Of a DNA stretch of 64,000 nucleotides, positions 15,170-23,594 are shown one piece after another. The notes under the pieces were generated by a model that was not told the origin of the DNA, did not search any database, and worked only from the letters and a program-made list of their open reading frames with translations. The translations under genes were made by a program, and so were the position numbers. Position 1 is the first letter of the stretch, and every line of letters starts with the position of its first letter. This DNA comes from Bacteroidales bacterium (lineage in GTDB: Bacteria > Bacteroidota > Bacteroidia > Bacteroidales > UBA932): positions 1 to 64,000 of the forward strand of contig JAFZRV010000003.1 of NCBI GenBank assembly GCA_017619655.1, read 5' to 3'.

Positions 15170-16342
15170 ATGGCACAAACGAAAACCCAACGATATGTCG
15201 CCCTCGACGTCCTGCGGGGCATGACCGTGGCCGGGATGATCCTGGTCAACAATCCGGGCTCCTGGGCCCACATCTTCCCGCCCCTCAAGCATGCGCCCTG
15301 GACCGGCTGCACGCCCACCGACCTCGTGTTTCCCTTCTTCCTGTTCTGCGTCGGCGTGGCCATGGCCTTCTCCTTCGCCAAGTACGGCGACGCCCTCAAC
15401 AAGCAGAGCGCCTGGAAACTGGTCAAGCGCGGCATCCTCATCTTCCTGGTGGGCACGGGCCTGAACCTCTTCCCCTTCTACCCCACCTCGCCCCACGACG
15501 CCAGCTGGACCTTCGGCCAGAACTGGGTGTACTGGATCCAGCACTACCGCGTGTTCGGCGTGCTGCAGCGCATCGCCATGTGCTACGTGCTGGGCGGCTT
15601 CCTGGCCCTCCTCCTCAAGACCCCCAAGAAGATCCTCTGGGGCATTGCCGGCGTGACCTGCCTCCACTGGCTCATCCTCTATGTGTTCGGCACGGAGCCG
15701 GGCTGGGCCACGCTCGAAGGAAACATCTCGGGCAAGATCGACATCGCGCTCGTGGGTGAAAACCACGTGTACCACGGCTACGGCATCCCCTTCGACCCGG
15801 AAGGAGTGCTGGGTGCGCTTTCCGGTGCAGGCACGGTGCTGCTGGGCTATTTCATCGGCCAGACCATCCGGCATACCGACGACCAGATCGAAGTCGTCGC
15901 CAAGCTCTATACCATTTCGGCCATCTGCCTGGCGCTGGGCTGCGTCTGGAGCATCTGGCTGCCCATCTGCAAGGCGCTCTGGACAGGCTCCTACGTGCTC
16001 TACGCCGGCGGCTGGGCCATCTTTTGCCTGGCTTTCTTCATCTGGTTCATCGACGTCAAGGGCATCGAAAAACCGTTCGTCCCGTTCAAGGCCCTGGGCA
16101 TGAACCCGCTCTTCTGCTTCGTGATGGCGGGCTTGACCGTGAAGATCCTGGGCCGCATGATCCACTGGACCACGCCCGACGGAAAGTCCACCAACTGCCT
16201 GAACTGGTTCTACCGGACCTGCTGCGTCAGCATCTTCGGTGACAACGAATATGCATCGCTGATGTACGCCCTCTGCTACGTCGCCCTCTTCATCGGCATG
16301 GCGATGTGGCTCTACCGCAAGAAGATAGTAATAAAGATATAA
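15170..16342 (+). CDS. DUF5009/NagX-like membrane acyltransferase
   Basis: The 390-residue integral membrane protein has about ten hydrophobic segments and the N-terminal signature RYVALDVLRGMTVAGMILV followed by NNPGSWAHIFPPLKHA and TDLVFPFFLF. These mark the family related to heparan-alpha-glucosaminide N-acetyltransferase (HGSNAT), whose bacterial members (NagX) act near amino-sugar use. Acetyl transfer to an amino sugar at the membrane is possible but not demonstrated. The start at 15170 is set by the ATG and the conserved N-terminus. It is followed by an inverted-repeat element. Confidence 0.88.
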   Translation: MAQTKTQRYVALDVLRGMTVAGMILVNNPGSWAHIFPPLKHAPWTGCTPTDLVFPFFLFCVGVAMAFSFAKYGDALNKQSAWKLVKRGILIFLVGTGLNLFPFYPTSPHDASWTFGQNWVYWIQHYRVFGVLQRIAMCYVLGGFLALLLKTPKKILWGIAGVTCLHWLILYVFGTEPGWATLEGNISGKIDIALVGENHVYHGYGIPFDPEGVLGALSGAGTVLLGYFIGQTIRHTDDQIEVVAKLYTISAICLALGCVWSIWLPICKALWTGSYVLYAGGWAIFCLAFFIWFIDVKGIEKPFVPFKALGMNPLFCFVMAGLTVKILGRMIHWTTPDGKSTNCLNWFYRTCCVSIFGDNEYASLMYALCYVALFIGMAMWLYRKKIVIKI

Positions 16343-16357
16343 ATAAGCGTAGCGGAG

Positions 16358-16445
16358 GCAGTATATGCCTTTGAAAACATTGGCGCCCACGCCTCAGGGG
16401 GAGGGGCCCATTTATGGGAGGGTGGTTTTCAAAGGCATATACTGC
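16358..16445. repeat. 88-bp element with perfect 21-bp terminal inverted repeats
   Basis: Bases 16358-16378 and 16425-16445 are exact reverse complements (each contains ATATGCCTTTGAAAAC or its complement), enclosing a 46-base G/C-rich centre. The element fills most of the gap between the DUF5009 gene and the phosphodiesterase gene, which run in the same direction. It is too long and GC-rich in the centre to be an ordinary terminator, though it could work as one in RNA. A non-autonomous mobile or REP-like element is a fair alternative. Confidence 0.7.
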
Positions 16446-16467
16446 GGAGCGAAGCCGACACGATAAT

Positions 16468-16968
16468 ATGGCATATATCGGACTGATATCAGATACCCAC
16501 GGCTACTTCGACAGGAAGCTGGAAGACTTCCTGGCGCCGGTCGACGTGGTCTGGCACGCCGGAGATTTCGGCAACGAAGCCACCTACTCGGAGATCGCCA
16601 CGTTCAAGCCTTTGGTAGGCGTATTCGGCAACTGCGACGGCTACGACGTGCGCGACTTCACGAAAGTGATGCGCTACTTCGAGCAGGACGGGATGAGCGT
16701 GCTGATGACCCACATCGGCGGCTACCCTGGACACTACGACTACCGCGCCCTGCGCCTGATCGAAGCCTACCGGCCCAAGATCTTCGTCTGCGGGCACTCC
16801 CACATCCTGAAAGTGGTCCACGACAAACACTACGACATGATGGTCCTCAACCCCGGCGCCGCCGGCATCCAGGGCTTCCACCTCGTCCGCACCGCCCTCC
16901 GCTTCCGCATCGAGAACGGCCAGCTCAAAGACATGGAAGTCGGCGAATGGCCTCGCAACACCCAGTAA
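16468..16968 (+). CDS. YfcE/MJ0936-type metallophosphodiesterase
   Basis: The 166-residue protein is a small calcineurin-like phosphoesterase. It shows all metal-binding motifs: GLISDTHGYFD (start), VWHAGDFG, VFGNCDGYD, MTHIGGYPGHYD and CGHSHILK. The family hydrolyses phosphodiesters in vitro, with physiological substrate unknown. The start at 16468 (MAYIGLIS) gives the normal N-terminus; an earlier ATG at 16414 lies inside the inverted repeat element. It is 19 bases before the S9 peptidase gene. Confidence 0.92.
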   Translation: MAYIGLISDTHGYFDRKLEDFLAPVDVVWHAGDFGNEATYSEIATFKPLVGVFGNCDGYDVRDFTKVMRYFEQDGMSVLMTHIGGYPGHYDYRALRLIEAYRPKIFVCGHSHILKVVHDKHYDMMVLNPGAAGIQGFHLVRTALRFRIENGQLKDMEVGEWPRNTQ

Positions 16969-16987
16969 ATCAATCCAATCAAATAGT

Positions 16988-19447
16988 ATGAAACGACTGC
17001 TTACCCTCTGCTTCGCCGCACTGCTGTGCTGCGTCGTCGCATCGGCCCAGGAGCCGAACTACGCCCTGGCGGACCAGTTCTCCGCCAAGAAGGTGAACGC
17101 CATGGTGTTCAGCACCTCCATCCGTCCCAACTGGTTCAAGAATTCCGACAAATTCTGGTATTCCTGGAAGGACTCTCAGGGAACGAAGTACTACATCGTG
17201 GACCCGGTGGCCAAGACCCGGGTCGAAGCCTTCGACATGGAACGCCTCGCGATGGAGATTTCCGCCATCGTCAAGGACCCGTTCGACGCCCAGCACCTCC
17301 CGCTCCGCAAGCTGGAGCTGAAGGACGACAGCAAGTTCACCTTCGAGGTCCAGAGCACCGAGATGGTGGAAAAGAAAGAGAAGAAGAAAGCTGACGCCGA
17401 CACGTCGAAAGCCAAGCCCAAGGGCAAGCCCCAGAAAGAAAAGAAGGTCTACCGCTTCGAATACATCATCGCCACCGGCAAGCTGGTGGACGTGACCGAG
17501 AACGAAGAGGAGAAGGACTACCCGCGCTGGGCCTGCATCTCGCCCGACGGGACCAAGGCCGTCTATTCCAAAGGCTATGACCTCTATTGGATGACGATGG
17601 AGGATGTGAAGAAACTGATGGAAGACGAGAAGGACTCCACCGTCGTGGACCACCGGCTGACCTTCGACGGCACCAAGGAATTCTACTGGGGCGGCGGCAA
17701 CTACCGCGCCGAGGAAGTGAAGGACACCGCGGAACGCCGGCGCAACTTCGTGATGTGGTCGCCGGACTCCAAGCACTTCGCCATCGAGAAATACGACATG
17801 AGCCAGGTCAAGGAGCTCTGGGTCATCAACTCCGTGGCCCAGCCGCGTCCGACCCTCCAGACCTACAAGTACCAGATGCCCGGCGAACCCGGTCCGGTCA
17901 ACCACCTCTATGTGTTCGATGCCGGCGACGGCAGTTTCAAGGAAATCGACTACGCCGCCTATAAAGACCAGGACACCGAACTCCACGTGAAGGACCGCAA
18001 GAATGCGGACCAGTATGACGAGTGGTACAAGAATGTCTGGATGGGCGACAACGACGGCTTCTACCTGGTCCGCCGCAGCCGCGACCTCAAACGCTACGAC
18101 CTGCTCCGCGTCAACGTGGCGGAAGACAGCGCCCGCACCGTCGTCCACGAGACCCTCAACACCTATGTGGAGGTTCGCGACCCCCGCTTCATCAACGGCG
18201 GCAAGGAATTCATCTGGTGGAGCGAACGCAACGGCTGGGCCCATCTCTATCTCTACGGTGCCGACGGCACGCTCAAGCGCCAGATCACCAACGGCGCCTT
18301 CCACGTGGAAGACGTGCTGGCCGTGGATGAGGCCACCCGTACCATCTTCTTCCTGGCCATGGGCGTGAACAAGGATGAGAATCCGTACAACGGCCATGTC
18401 TACCGCATCGGCTTCGACGGCAGCGGCATGAAGCAGCTGGACGTCGCGGACTACAACGCCTACTCCAACAGCTTCAGCGACGACGGCAAGTTCTTCGTGA
18501 GCAACTACTCCCGCGTCGACGCCACGCCGGAAGTGGCCCTCTTCGACGGCACGGGCCGCCAGGTGATGCACCTCCACAAAGCCGACCTCTCGCAGCTGCT
18601 GGCCGCAGGCTACCAGTTCCCCACCCCGTTCAAGGTGAAAGCCGCCGACGGCGTGACCGACCTCTACGGCTACATGTACAAACCGTACGACTTCGACTCC
18701 ACCCGGGTCTATCCGATCATCGACTACGTGTACCCCGGTCCGCAGACGGAAGGCAACAACGAGGCCTGGTCGAAAGGCTTCACCCGCACCGACCGCCTCG
18801 CCCAGATCGGCTTCATCGTGATCACCGTGGGCCAGCGCGGCGGCCACCCGAACCGCTCGAAGTGGTACCACAACTTCGGCTACGGCAACATGCGCGACTA
18901 TCCGCTTGAAGACCACAAGTACGCCGTCCAGCAGCTGGCGGCCCGCCATAAGTTCATCGACATCAACCGCGTGGGCATGCACGGCCACAGCGGCGGCGGC
19001 TTCATGTCCACCGCGGCCATCCTTAAGTATCCTGATTTCTACAAGGCAGCCGTCTCCTGCGCCGGCAACCACGACAACAGCATCTACAACCGCTGGTGGA
19101 GCGAGCAGCACCACGGCGTCCTCGAAGAGATCTCGGCTTCCGGCGACACCACCTTCAAGTACAGCGTCGACAAGAACCAGGACATCGCGGGCAACCTCAA
19201 GGGTCACCTGCTGCTCGTGACGGGCGACATCGACGACAACGTGAGCCCGAGCAACACCATCCGCGTGGTCAACGCGCTGATCCGCGCCAACAAGCGTTTC
19301 GAGATGCTCGTGCTGCCGGGCCAGCGCCACGGCTTCGGCGACATGAACGAATACTTCTTCTGGCGCATGGCCGACTGGTACAGCGAGTGGCTCCTCGGCA
19401 CTTCGCACCGCGACCAGGTCGACATTCGCGAACTGAATAACGACTAG
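16988..19447 (+). CDS. Secreted S9-family dipeptidyl peptidase (DPP IV-like)
   Basis: The 819-residue protein has a signal peptide (KRLLTLCFAALLCCVVASAQ), an N-terminal beta-propeller region and a C-terminal alpha/beta-hydrolase domain. The nucleophile is the Ser in GHSGGGFMS (about residue 668); the Asp in GDIDDNV (about 750) and the His in GQRHGF (about 780) complete the triad. This is the prolyl oligopeptidase/DPP IV class that trims dipeptides, often after proline or alanine. A Lys-rich insert (about residues 130-155) is odd for the family and may be a surface loop. It ends just before hairpins that separate it from the SIS gene. Confidence 0.92.
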   Translation: MKRLLTLCFAALLCCVVASAQEPNYALADQFSAKKVNAMVFSTSIRPNWFKNSDKFWYSWKDSQGTKYYIVDPVAKTRVEAFDMERLAMEISAIVKDPFDAQHLPLRKLELKDDSKFTFEVQSTEMVEKKEKKKADADTSKAKPKGKPQKEKKVYRFEYIIATGKLVDVTENEEEKDYPRWACISPDGTKAVYSKGYDLYWMTMEDVKKLMEDEKDSTVVDHRLTFDGTKEFYWGGGNYRAEEVKDTAERRRNFVMWSPDSKHFAIEKYDMSQVKELWVINSVAQPRPTLQTYKYQMPGEPGPVNHLYVFDAGDGSFKEIDYAAYKDQDTELHVKDRKNADQYDEWYKNVWMGDNDGFYLVRRSRDLKRYDLLRVNVAEDSARTVVHETLNTYVEVRDPRFINGGKEFIWWSERNGWAHLYLYGADGTLKRQITNGAFHVEDVLAVDEATRTIFFLAMGVNKDENPYNGHVYRIGFDGSGMKQLDVADYNAYSNSFSDDGKFFVSNYSRVDATPEVALFDGTGRQVMHLHKADLSQLLAAGYQFPTPFKVKAADGVTDLYGYMYKPYDFDSTRVYPIIDYVYPGPQTEGNNEAWSKGFTRTDRLAQIGFIVITVGQRGGHPNRSKWYHNFGYGNMRDYPLEDHKYAVQQLAARHKFIDINRVGMHGHSGGGFMSTAAILKYPDFYKAAVSCAGNHDNSIYNRWWSEQHHGVLEEISASGDTTFKYSVDKNQDIAGNLKGHLLLVTGDIDDNVSPSNTIRVVNALIRANKRFEMLVLPGQRHGFGDMNEYFFWRMADWYSEWLLGTSHRDQVDIRELNND

Positions 19448-19463
19448 CGGTCCGAACGGACCG
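19448..19463. repeat. Short palindrome after the S9 peptidase stop
   Basis: CGGTCCG (19448-19454) and CGGACCG (19457-19463) flank two bases directly after the TAG stop. It could add to termination together with the longer hairpin at 19484-19528. Confidence 0.4.
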
Positions 19464-19483
19464 ACCGGGAACAAAACCGGCCG

Positions 19484-19528
19484 AAAATGTGCCCGCCACC
19501 CCGAAAAATGGGATGGCGGGCACATTTT
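19484..19528. terminator. Bidirectional hairpin terminator
   Basis: AAAATGTGCCCGCCA (19484-19498) and TGGCGGGCACATTTT (19514-19528) form a 15-bp stem; the inner CCC and GGG can extend it. The stem ends in T-rich tracts on both strands and lies between the convergent S9 peptidase and SIS genes. Confidence 0.85.
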
Positions 19529-19548
19529 GGCTGGAATTTGTTCCCCGA

Positions 19549-20322
19549 TTATACACCGGCGACACGACGCCTGTATTCCTTGATGCAGGCGTCGAGGCGC
19601 TCGTGGGCCGTCGTATCGCCCGGCACATTGTGCGAGGGATGGATGTAGAGCTTCACGCCGCGCTGCTCGAGGATCTCGGCCACGGTGCCGAGCGTCATCC
19701 AGACCGTGGTCACGAAGGCGACGGTCGAGAGCGGGCCGATCTTGTCGAATTCCTTCTCCATCTTCACGGAAGCGTCCTGCAGCGGGCAGCACGAATCCAC
19801 CACGTAGTCGGCGATCTGGAAGAGGTTCTTGCCGCAGGAGTGGCGGGGCACCTTGTCGCCCGTCTCGCCGGCCGAGCCGAAGACGATGACCTTCATGCCC
19901 AGGCGCTTCGCTTCGAGGGCCACGTCGATGTTGACGGCGTTGATGCCGGTGTGCGAGAAGATCCAGACGCAGTCGCGCTTGTCAAAATTCCAGCTGCTCA
20001 TGATGGTCTTGCCGTAGCCTTCCGTACGCTCGAGGAAGAGGAACTGGTTGATGCCCATCTCGCCCACGATGTGGGTGAAGAAGGTGAGCGGAATCTCGCA
20101 GAGCGGATGGAAACCGACGAAGCCGCCGATGCGGGGATACATTTCCTCGATGGGCAGGTTGGCGTGGCCGCAGCCGAAGGTATGCACCCAGCGGCCGGCT
20201 TCGATGGTGTCGGCCATCACCTCGGCCACCTTGCGGATGTTTTCCATCTGCGTTGCTTCGATCTTGTCCATCACGGCGAAAGCGTTGCGCTTCCATTCTT
20301 TGGCGTAATTCTGTGTAATCAT
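19549..20322 (-). CDS. SIS-domain phosphosugar-binding protein
   Basis: The 257-residue protein has a single SIS fold: VHTFGCGHANLPIEEM (phosphosugar loop with GCGHA), CVWIFSHTGINAVNID and KVIVFGSAGETGD. SIS proteins isomerise, deaminate or bind phosphosugars. It lacks the TEQRNP start of MurQ etherases and is closer to the uncharacterised sugar-isomerase-domain (UPF0309-like) group. It is the last gene of the tsaE-namZ-GH18-ROK-MFS run, two bases after the MFS stop, so a phosphorylated amino sugar made by the ROK kinase is a natural candidate substrate. Confidence 0.85.
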   Translation of the reverse strand: MITQNYAKEWKRNAFAVMDKIEATQMENIRKVAEVMADTIEAGRWVHTFGCGHANLPIEEMYPRIGGFVGFHPLCEIPLTFFTHIVGEMGINQFLFLERTEGYGKTIMSSWNFDKRDCVWIFSHTGINAVNIDVALEAKRLGMKVIVFGSAGETGDKVPRHSCGKNLFQIADYVVDSCCPLQDASVKMEKEFDKIGPLSTVAFVTTVWMTLGTVAEILEQRGVKLYIHPSHNVPGDTTAHERLDACIKEYRRRVAGV

Positions 20323-20324
20323 GT

Positions 20325-21479
20325 CTATTTCGATTGTTTGTTGACTTGTTGGAGGGCGATGGGGACGATGACCATCATGGCGACAACGGCCGTGAACAGC
20401 AAGGCCGGCAGCGTGGCGTAGCGGCCTTGCATGAAGGCGTTGCCGGTCAGGCGGTTGAAGGTGAACTGTCCCAGCAGCCCGATGAAAATGGCGATCGACA
20501 TGGCCGTTCCCGAATTGTTGCGGAAGGCCCCGCCGATGTAGTTGAGCACCACGGGATAGGTGGCGCCCACCCCGAAACCGATGAGTCCCATGGAAACATA
20601 GGCCCCGACGGCGCCGTTGCAGAGCGTGAAGACCACGACGCCCGCCAGGGCCACGCTCAGATAGAGATAGAGCGTGCCGAGGGCTTTGAGCCGGCGCGTG
20701 ATCGCACCCAGCGGGAAGCGGCCCGCCATCATGCCGATGGTGAAGACTGTCATGGCCAGGGTCGCCGTCCGGGTATCCAGGGGCGTGGTCCGGTTGAAGA
20801 ATTCCACGGTGAAACTGCCGCTGCAGCCCTCAAAGCCGCTTTCGAAGAACAGCACCACGGAGAAGAGCAGCAGCGCCGGGTATTTCAGCAGCCCCAGCGA
20901 CTGGTTCAGCGACACGTTCGCCGAAGGCTTGGCGGCAGGGAAAGCCGTGAAGCAGTAAAACACGATGAACAGCCCCATCACCGCGGAAATCGCGTTCAGG
21001 GGGATGTTGTAGTTCGGGATGAAATAGTTGAGCAGGGTCCAGAGCAGCGCGCCGATGCAGTAGAAGGCACCCAGCACGCCCAGGCGCCCGCCGCGCCGGT
21101 CATCCTCGTAAATATCGGAAACCACGGCGTTGGTCAGGCCGTTGAGGATGCCGCCGCCCAGGCCGAGGAAGAACATGGCGCCGTGCAGCATCGGCAGCTG
21201 TGTGAAACGGGCCAGCCCCTGCAGGCCGGCCAGCGCCAGCACCGACGCCGCGATCAGCAGGCCCTTGTAGCCGAACTTGTCGACCACCGGTCCGAACACC
21301 ACCGTACCCAGGATGATGCCGATCGACAGGGTGGAAGGCAGGGCGTTCGCGCCATCCCCCACCAGCATGCCCAGTTTACCGAGAATCGGGCCCAGCGACA
21401 GCATCGCCACCCCGAAGAAGGCCATCCCTGCACAGGCAGCGGCAAAGACAGCCGTGGTGTTGTATTTCTTCGCAGCCAT
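20325..21479 (-). CDS. Major facilitator superfamily transporter
   Basis: The 384-residue protein has about twelve membrane helices. The MFS A-motif region appears as VVFGPVVDKFGYKG after helix 2, and helix 4-5 contain FFLGLGGGILNGLTNAVVSD. An unusual D/R-rich loop EDDRRGGRLGVLGAFYCIGA matches sugar-type MFS carriers such as FucP relatives. It sits between the ROK kinase (three bases) and the SIS gene (two bases), so uptake across the inner membrane of the sugar released by NamZ and GH18 is likely. Confidence 0.88.
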   Translation of the reverse strand: MAAKKYNTTAVFAAACAGMAFFGVAMLSLGPILGKLGMLVGDGANALPSTLSIGIILGTVVFGPVVDKFGYKGLLIAASVLALAGLQGLARFTQLPMLHGAMFFLGLGGGILNGLTNAVVSDIYEDDRRGGRLGVLGAFYCIGALLWTLLNYFIPNYNIPLNAISAVMGLFIVFYCFTAFPAAKPSANVSLNQSLGLLKYPALLLFSVVLFFESGFEGCSGSFTVEFFNRTTPLDTRTATLAMTVFTIGMMAGRFPLGAITRRLKALGTLYLYLSVALAGVVVFTLCNGAVGAYVSMGLIGFGVGATYPVVLNYIGGAFRNNSGTAMSIAIFIGLLGQFTFNRLTGNAFMQGRYATLPALLFTAVVAMMVIVPIALQQVNKQSK

Positions 21480-21482
21480 ACG

Positions 21483-22394
21483 CTATTGATTCATTTCCCA
21501 GAGACAGAGGTAAGCGGCGCCCAGCAGGGCGGCATCGCCCTCCAGCGCCGAAGGACAGAACTTCACGTCGCGCATCGCGATGGGCTGTCCCCACTTGCGC
21601 GCCTCGCCGTAGATACGGTCGATGTAGCGGACGGCCGGCCCGAAGACCCCGCCGCCGAAAATCACCTTCTGCGGATTGAAGAGGCTCACCAGGTTGGCGG
21701 CGCCCATGCCCCAGAGTTGGATGGCCTTGTCGAGGATCTGCGTCGCGACGGGATCCTTGCCGTACTGGGCAAACACGTCGTAGCTGGTCTTGCTCTCGTC
21801 GCCGTATAACTTTTTGGCCTGCAGCCCGATGCCGTTGCCGGAGGCATAGTACTCGAAGCAGCCCATCGGGATGAATTCATCCTGGTAGGGAGTTTCCAGC
21901 GCCATCCAGCCCGTGGCGCCCACGATGTCGTTCGCGCCGTGGATGATGCGCCCGTCGAGCAGGATGCCCGCACCGATGCCCGTGCCCACGGCCAGGTAGA
22001 TGGCATCGGCACAGCCCTGCGCAGCCCCTTTCCACACCTCGCCCAGAATGTAGCAGGTGCGGTCGCTGGCGATGGAAATCTTGATGGAGCGGTCGCCCAG
22101 GACGGCCTGCAGGTCGTTCTTCAGCGGGTAGTTGTCCCATCCCGGAATGTTGGGCGCCCAGACGGTTTCGCGCTTGGAGTACACGATGCCCGGCACGCAG
22201 ATGCCCACGGCTTCCACGGGCAGGTCGGGGCGCTGGGTCCGGAGCGAGGCGATCATCTCGGCGATGAGTACGCCGACTGCCGTGCCGGAGGCTCCTTCGA
22301 GCAGGCGGTATTCTTTCTTGAGCAGATGTCCTTTGTCGGAGAACAGGGCGGCGGACACTTTCGTTCCGCCCAGGTCTACACCGATGACAGCCAT
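21483..22394 (-). CDS. ROK-family sugar kinase
   Basis: The 303-residue protein starts with the ATP-binding motif IGVDLGGTKVSAALF and has the second phosphate loop YLAVGTGIGAGI. ROK kinases phosphorylate glucose, N-acetylglucosamine, N-acetylmannosamine and similar sugars at the 6-position. The family zinc motif CxCGxxGCxE is mostly missing; only GCFE (about residue 176) remains, so zinc binding may be lost. Its place between a GH18/NamZ pair and an MFS transporter suggests it phosphorylates an imported amino sugar. The exact sugar is not known. Confidence 0.88.
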   Translation of the reverse strand: MAVIGVDLGGTKVSAALFSDKGHLLKKEYRLLEGASGTAVGVLIAEMIASLRTQRPDLPVEAVGICVPGIVYSKRETVWAPNIPGWDNYPLKNDLQAVLGDRSIKISIASDRTCYILGEVWKGAAQGCADAIYLAVGTGIGAGILLDGRIIHGANDIVGATGWMALETPYQDEFIPMGCFEYYASGNGIGLQAKKLYGDESKTSYDVFAQYGKDPVATQILDKAIQLWGMGAANLVSLFNPQKVIFGGGVFGPAVRYIDRIYGEARKWGQPIAMRDVKFCPSALEGDAALLGAAYLCLWEMNQ

Positions 22395-22403
22395 GGCCTT
22401 GTA

Positions 22404-23594
22404 TTATTGGGTCATAACGGCATTCCAGACGGCATGGCGAAGCGTGCCCTTGGCATCATCCTGGTCGTACTCCCAGAACATCAGGCCCAGCAGGCCCTTC
22501 TGGCGAGCCCAGACGCCCTTGGCGGCAATGCTGCGGGGATTGTCGTAGCCGCAGAAAAACTCTCCGCCCATCGTTTCCACGTAGGGGCAGTTAGCCGTGG
22601 CGTCCCACTTGTTGCGGCGATACTTGTACGGGTCCATCGTCAGGATACTCTTATAGGTGACGGTGGTCGGCGACTGGCTCCAGGAATGGCGGCCGTAGAA
22701 AGGGATGCCGAGCACGAGCTTGTTGGGCGCGACGCCGGCGTTGAGATAAGCCTGGACGGAACGCGCACAGTCCTTGTAGGCCCTGGTATCACTGAGCGCC
22801 GAATGATGGTGCGGTGCCTCGTCCAGGTCGTAGGTCATGATGTTGACGTAGTCCACGTACTTGTCCATGCCTTTGATGTCGACATAGCGGTAGCCGCCCG
22901 TGACGGCCGCCTTGTCAGTGCAGTAGCCTGCGTAGGAGATGGTATACTTGTCCCCGAACGTCTCGCGCAGCTGCTTGACCAGCAGGACATAATTGTCCAC
23001 GTCGCAGGATACGTCGCAAGCCGCGTTGCTCCACGACAGGCCCGGAAACTCCCAGTCGAGGTCGACGCCGTCGATCCCGTATTTTTCCAGGAAAGCCTTG
23101 CAGTCCTCCGCAAAGGCCTTGCGCCCGCTCTCGCTCTTGCAGAGGGCGGAAAAACTGCCGCCCTGCTTGTTGTCGGAGTTGGCGACGCCGTGCGTAAAGC
23201 TTATGCAGATCTTCAACATAGGGTACATCTTCTTGAGCGCCACGATGCTTTCAAAGCGGGAGAGCGAGCCCTGCGGCTTGAAGCCCTGGTAGACGCCGTC
23301 CACCATATACAACTCTGCGAACGCATAGTTGATATGGGTCAGCGACGTGGCTTCGGGCACCTGCGATCCGTAATACGTGACATAGGCCGTGACCTGGCGA
23401 CCGTCGTCAATGCGGGCATTCAACGTGACGGCAGGCTCTTCGATGGGCGGATCCACTTCCGCCACCGGTGTCGGATTGGGCCCGGGTACGGGTTCGGGCA
23501 CGGGCTGGTCGCCCGGGTCGAGACGCTCGCATGCCACCAGCCCCAGGGCCAGCGGCAGGACAAGCGATGCGATCAGGAAAAGCTTATTCTTCAT
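22404..23594 (-). CDS. GH18-family glycoside hydrolase, lipoprotein
   Basis: The 396-residue protein carries a lipoprotein signal (ASLVLPLALGLVAC) and the GH18 active-site motif DGVDLDWEFPG (about residues 172-182), with the catalytic Glu last in DxxDxDxE. Other chitinase-fold segments are THINYAFAELYM, LKICISFTHGVAN and the C-terminal GLMFWEYDQDD. GH18 enzymes cut beta-1,4 bonds next to N-acetylglucosamine (chitin, N-glycans, peptidoglycan-like chains). A Pro/Val/Glu-rich linker follows the lipidation Cys. It overlaps the namZ stop by 11 bases. Confidence 0.92.
   Translation of the reverse strand: MKNKLFLIASLVLPLALGLVACERLDPGDQPVPEPVPGPNPTPVAEVDPPIEEPAVTLNARIDDGRQVTAYVTYYGSQVPEATSLTHINYAFAELYMVDGVYQGFKPQGSLSRFESIVALKKMYPMLKICISFTHGVANSDNKQGGSFSALCKSESGRKAFAEDCKAFLEKYGIDGVDLDWEFPGLSWSNAACDVSCDVDNYVLLVKQLRETFGDKYTISYAGYCTDKAAVTGGYRYVDIKGMDKYVDYVNIMTYDLDEAPHHHSALSDTRAYKDCARSVQAYLNAGVAPNKLVLGIPFYGRHSWSQSPTTVTYKSILTMDPYKYRRNKWDATANCPYVETMGGEFFCGYDNPRSIAAKGVWARQKGLLGLMFWEYDQDDAKGTLRHAVWNAVMTQ

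Noticed and set aside
16979-19792. A 937-codon open frame opposite the S9 peptidase
   Set aside because: It mirrors the S9 gene, whose signal peptide and catalytic triad are intact on the other strand, and it would cross the terminator hairpin.
19549-20322. SIS gene as murQ (MurNAc-6-phosphate etherase)
   Set aside because: It lacks the MurQ N-terminal and etherase motifs and is shorter, despite its NamZ/ROK context.
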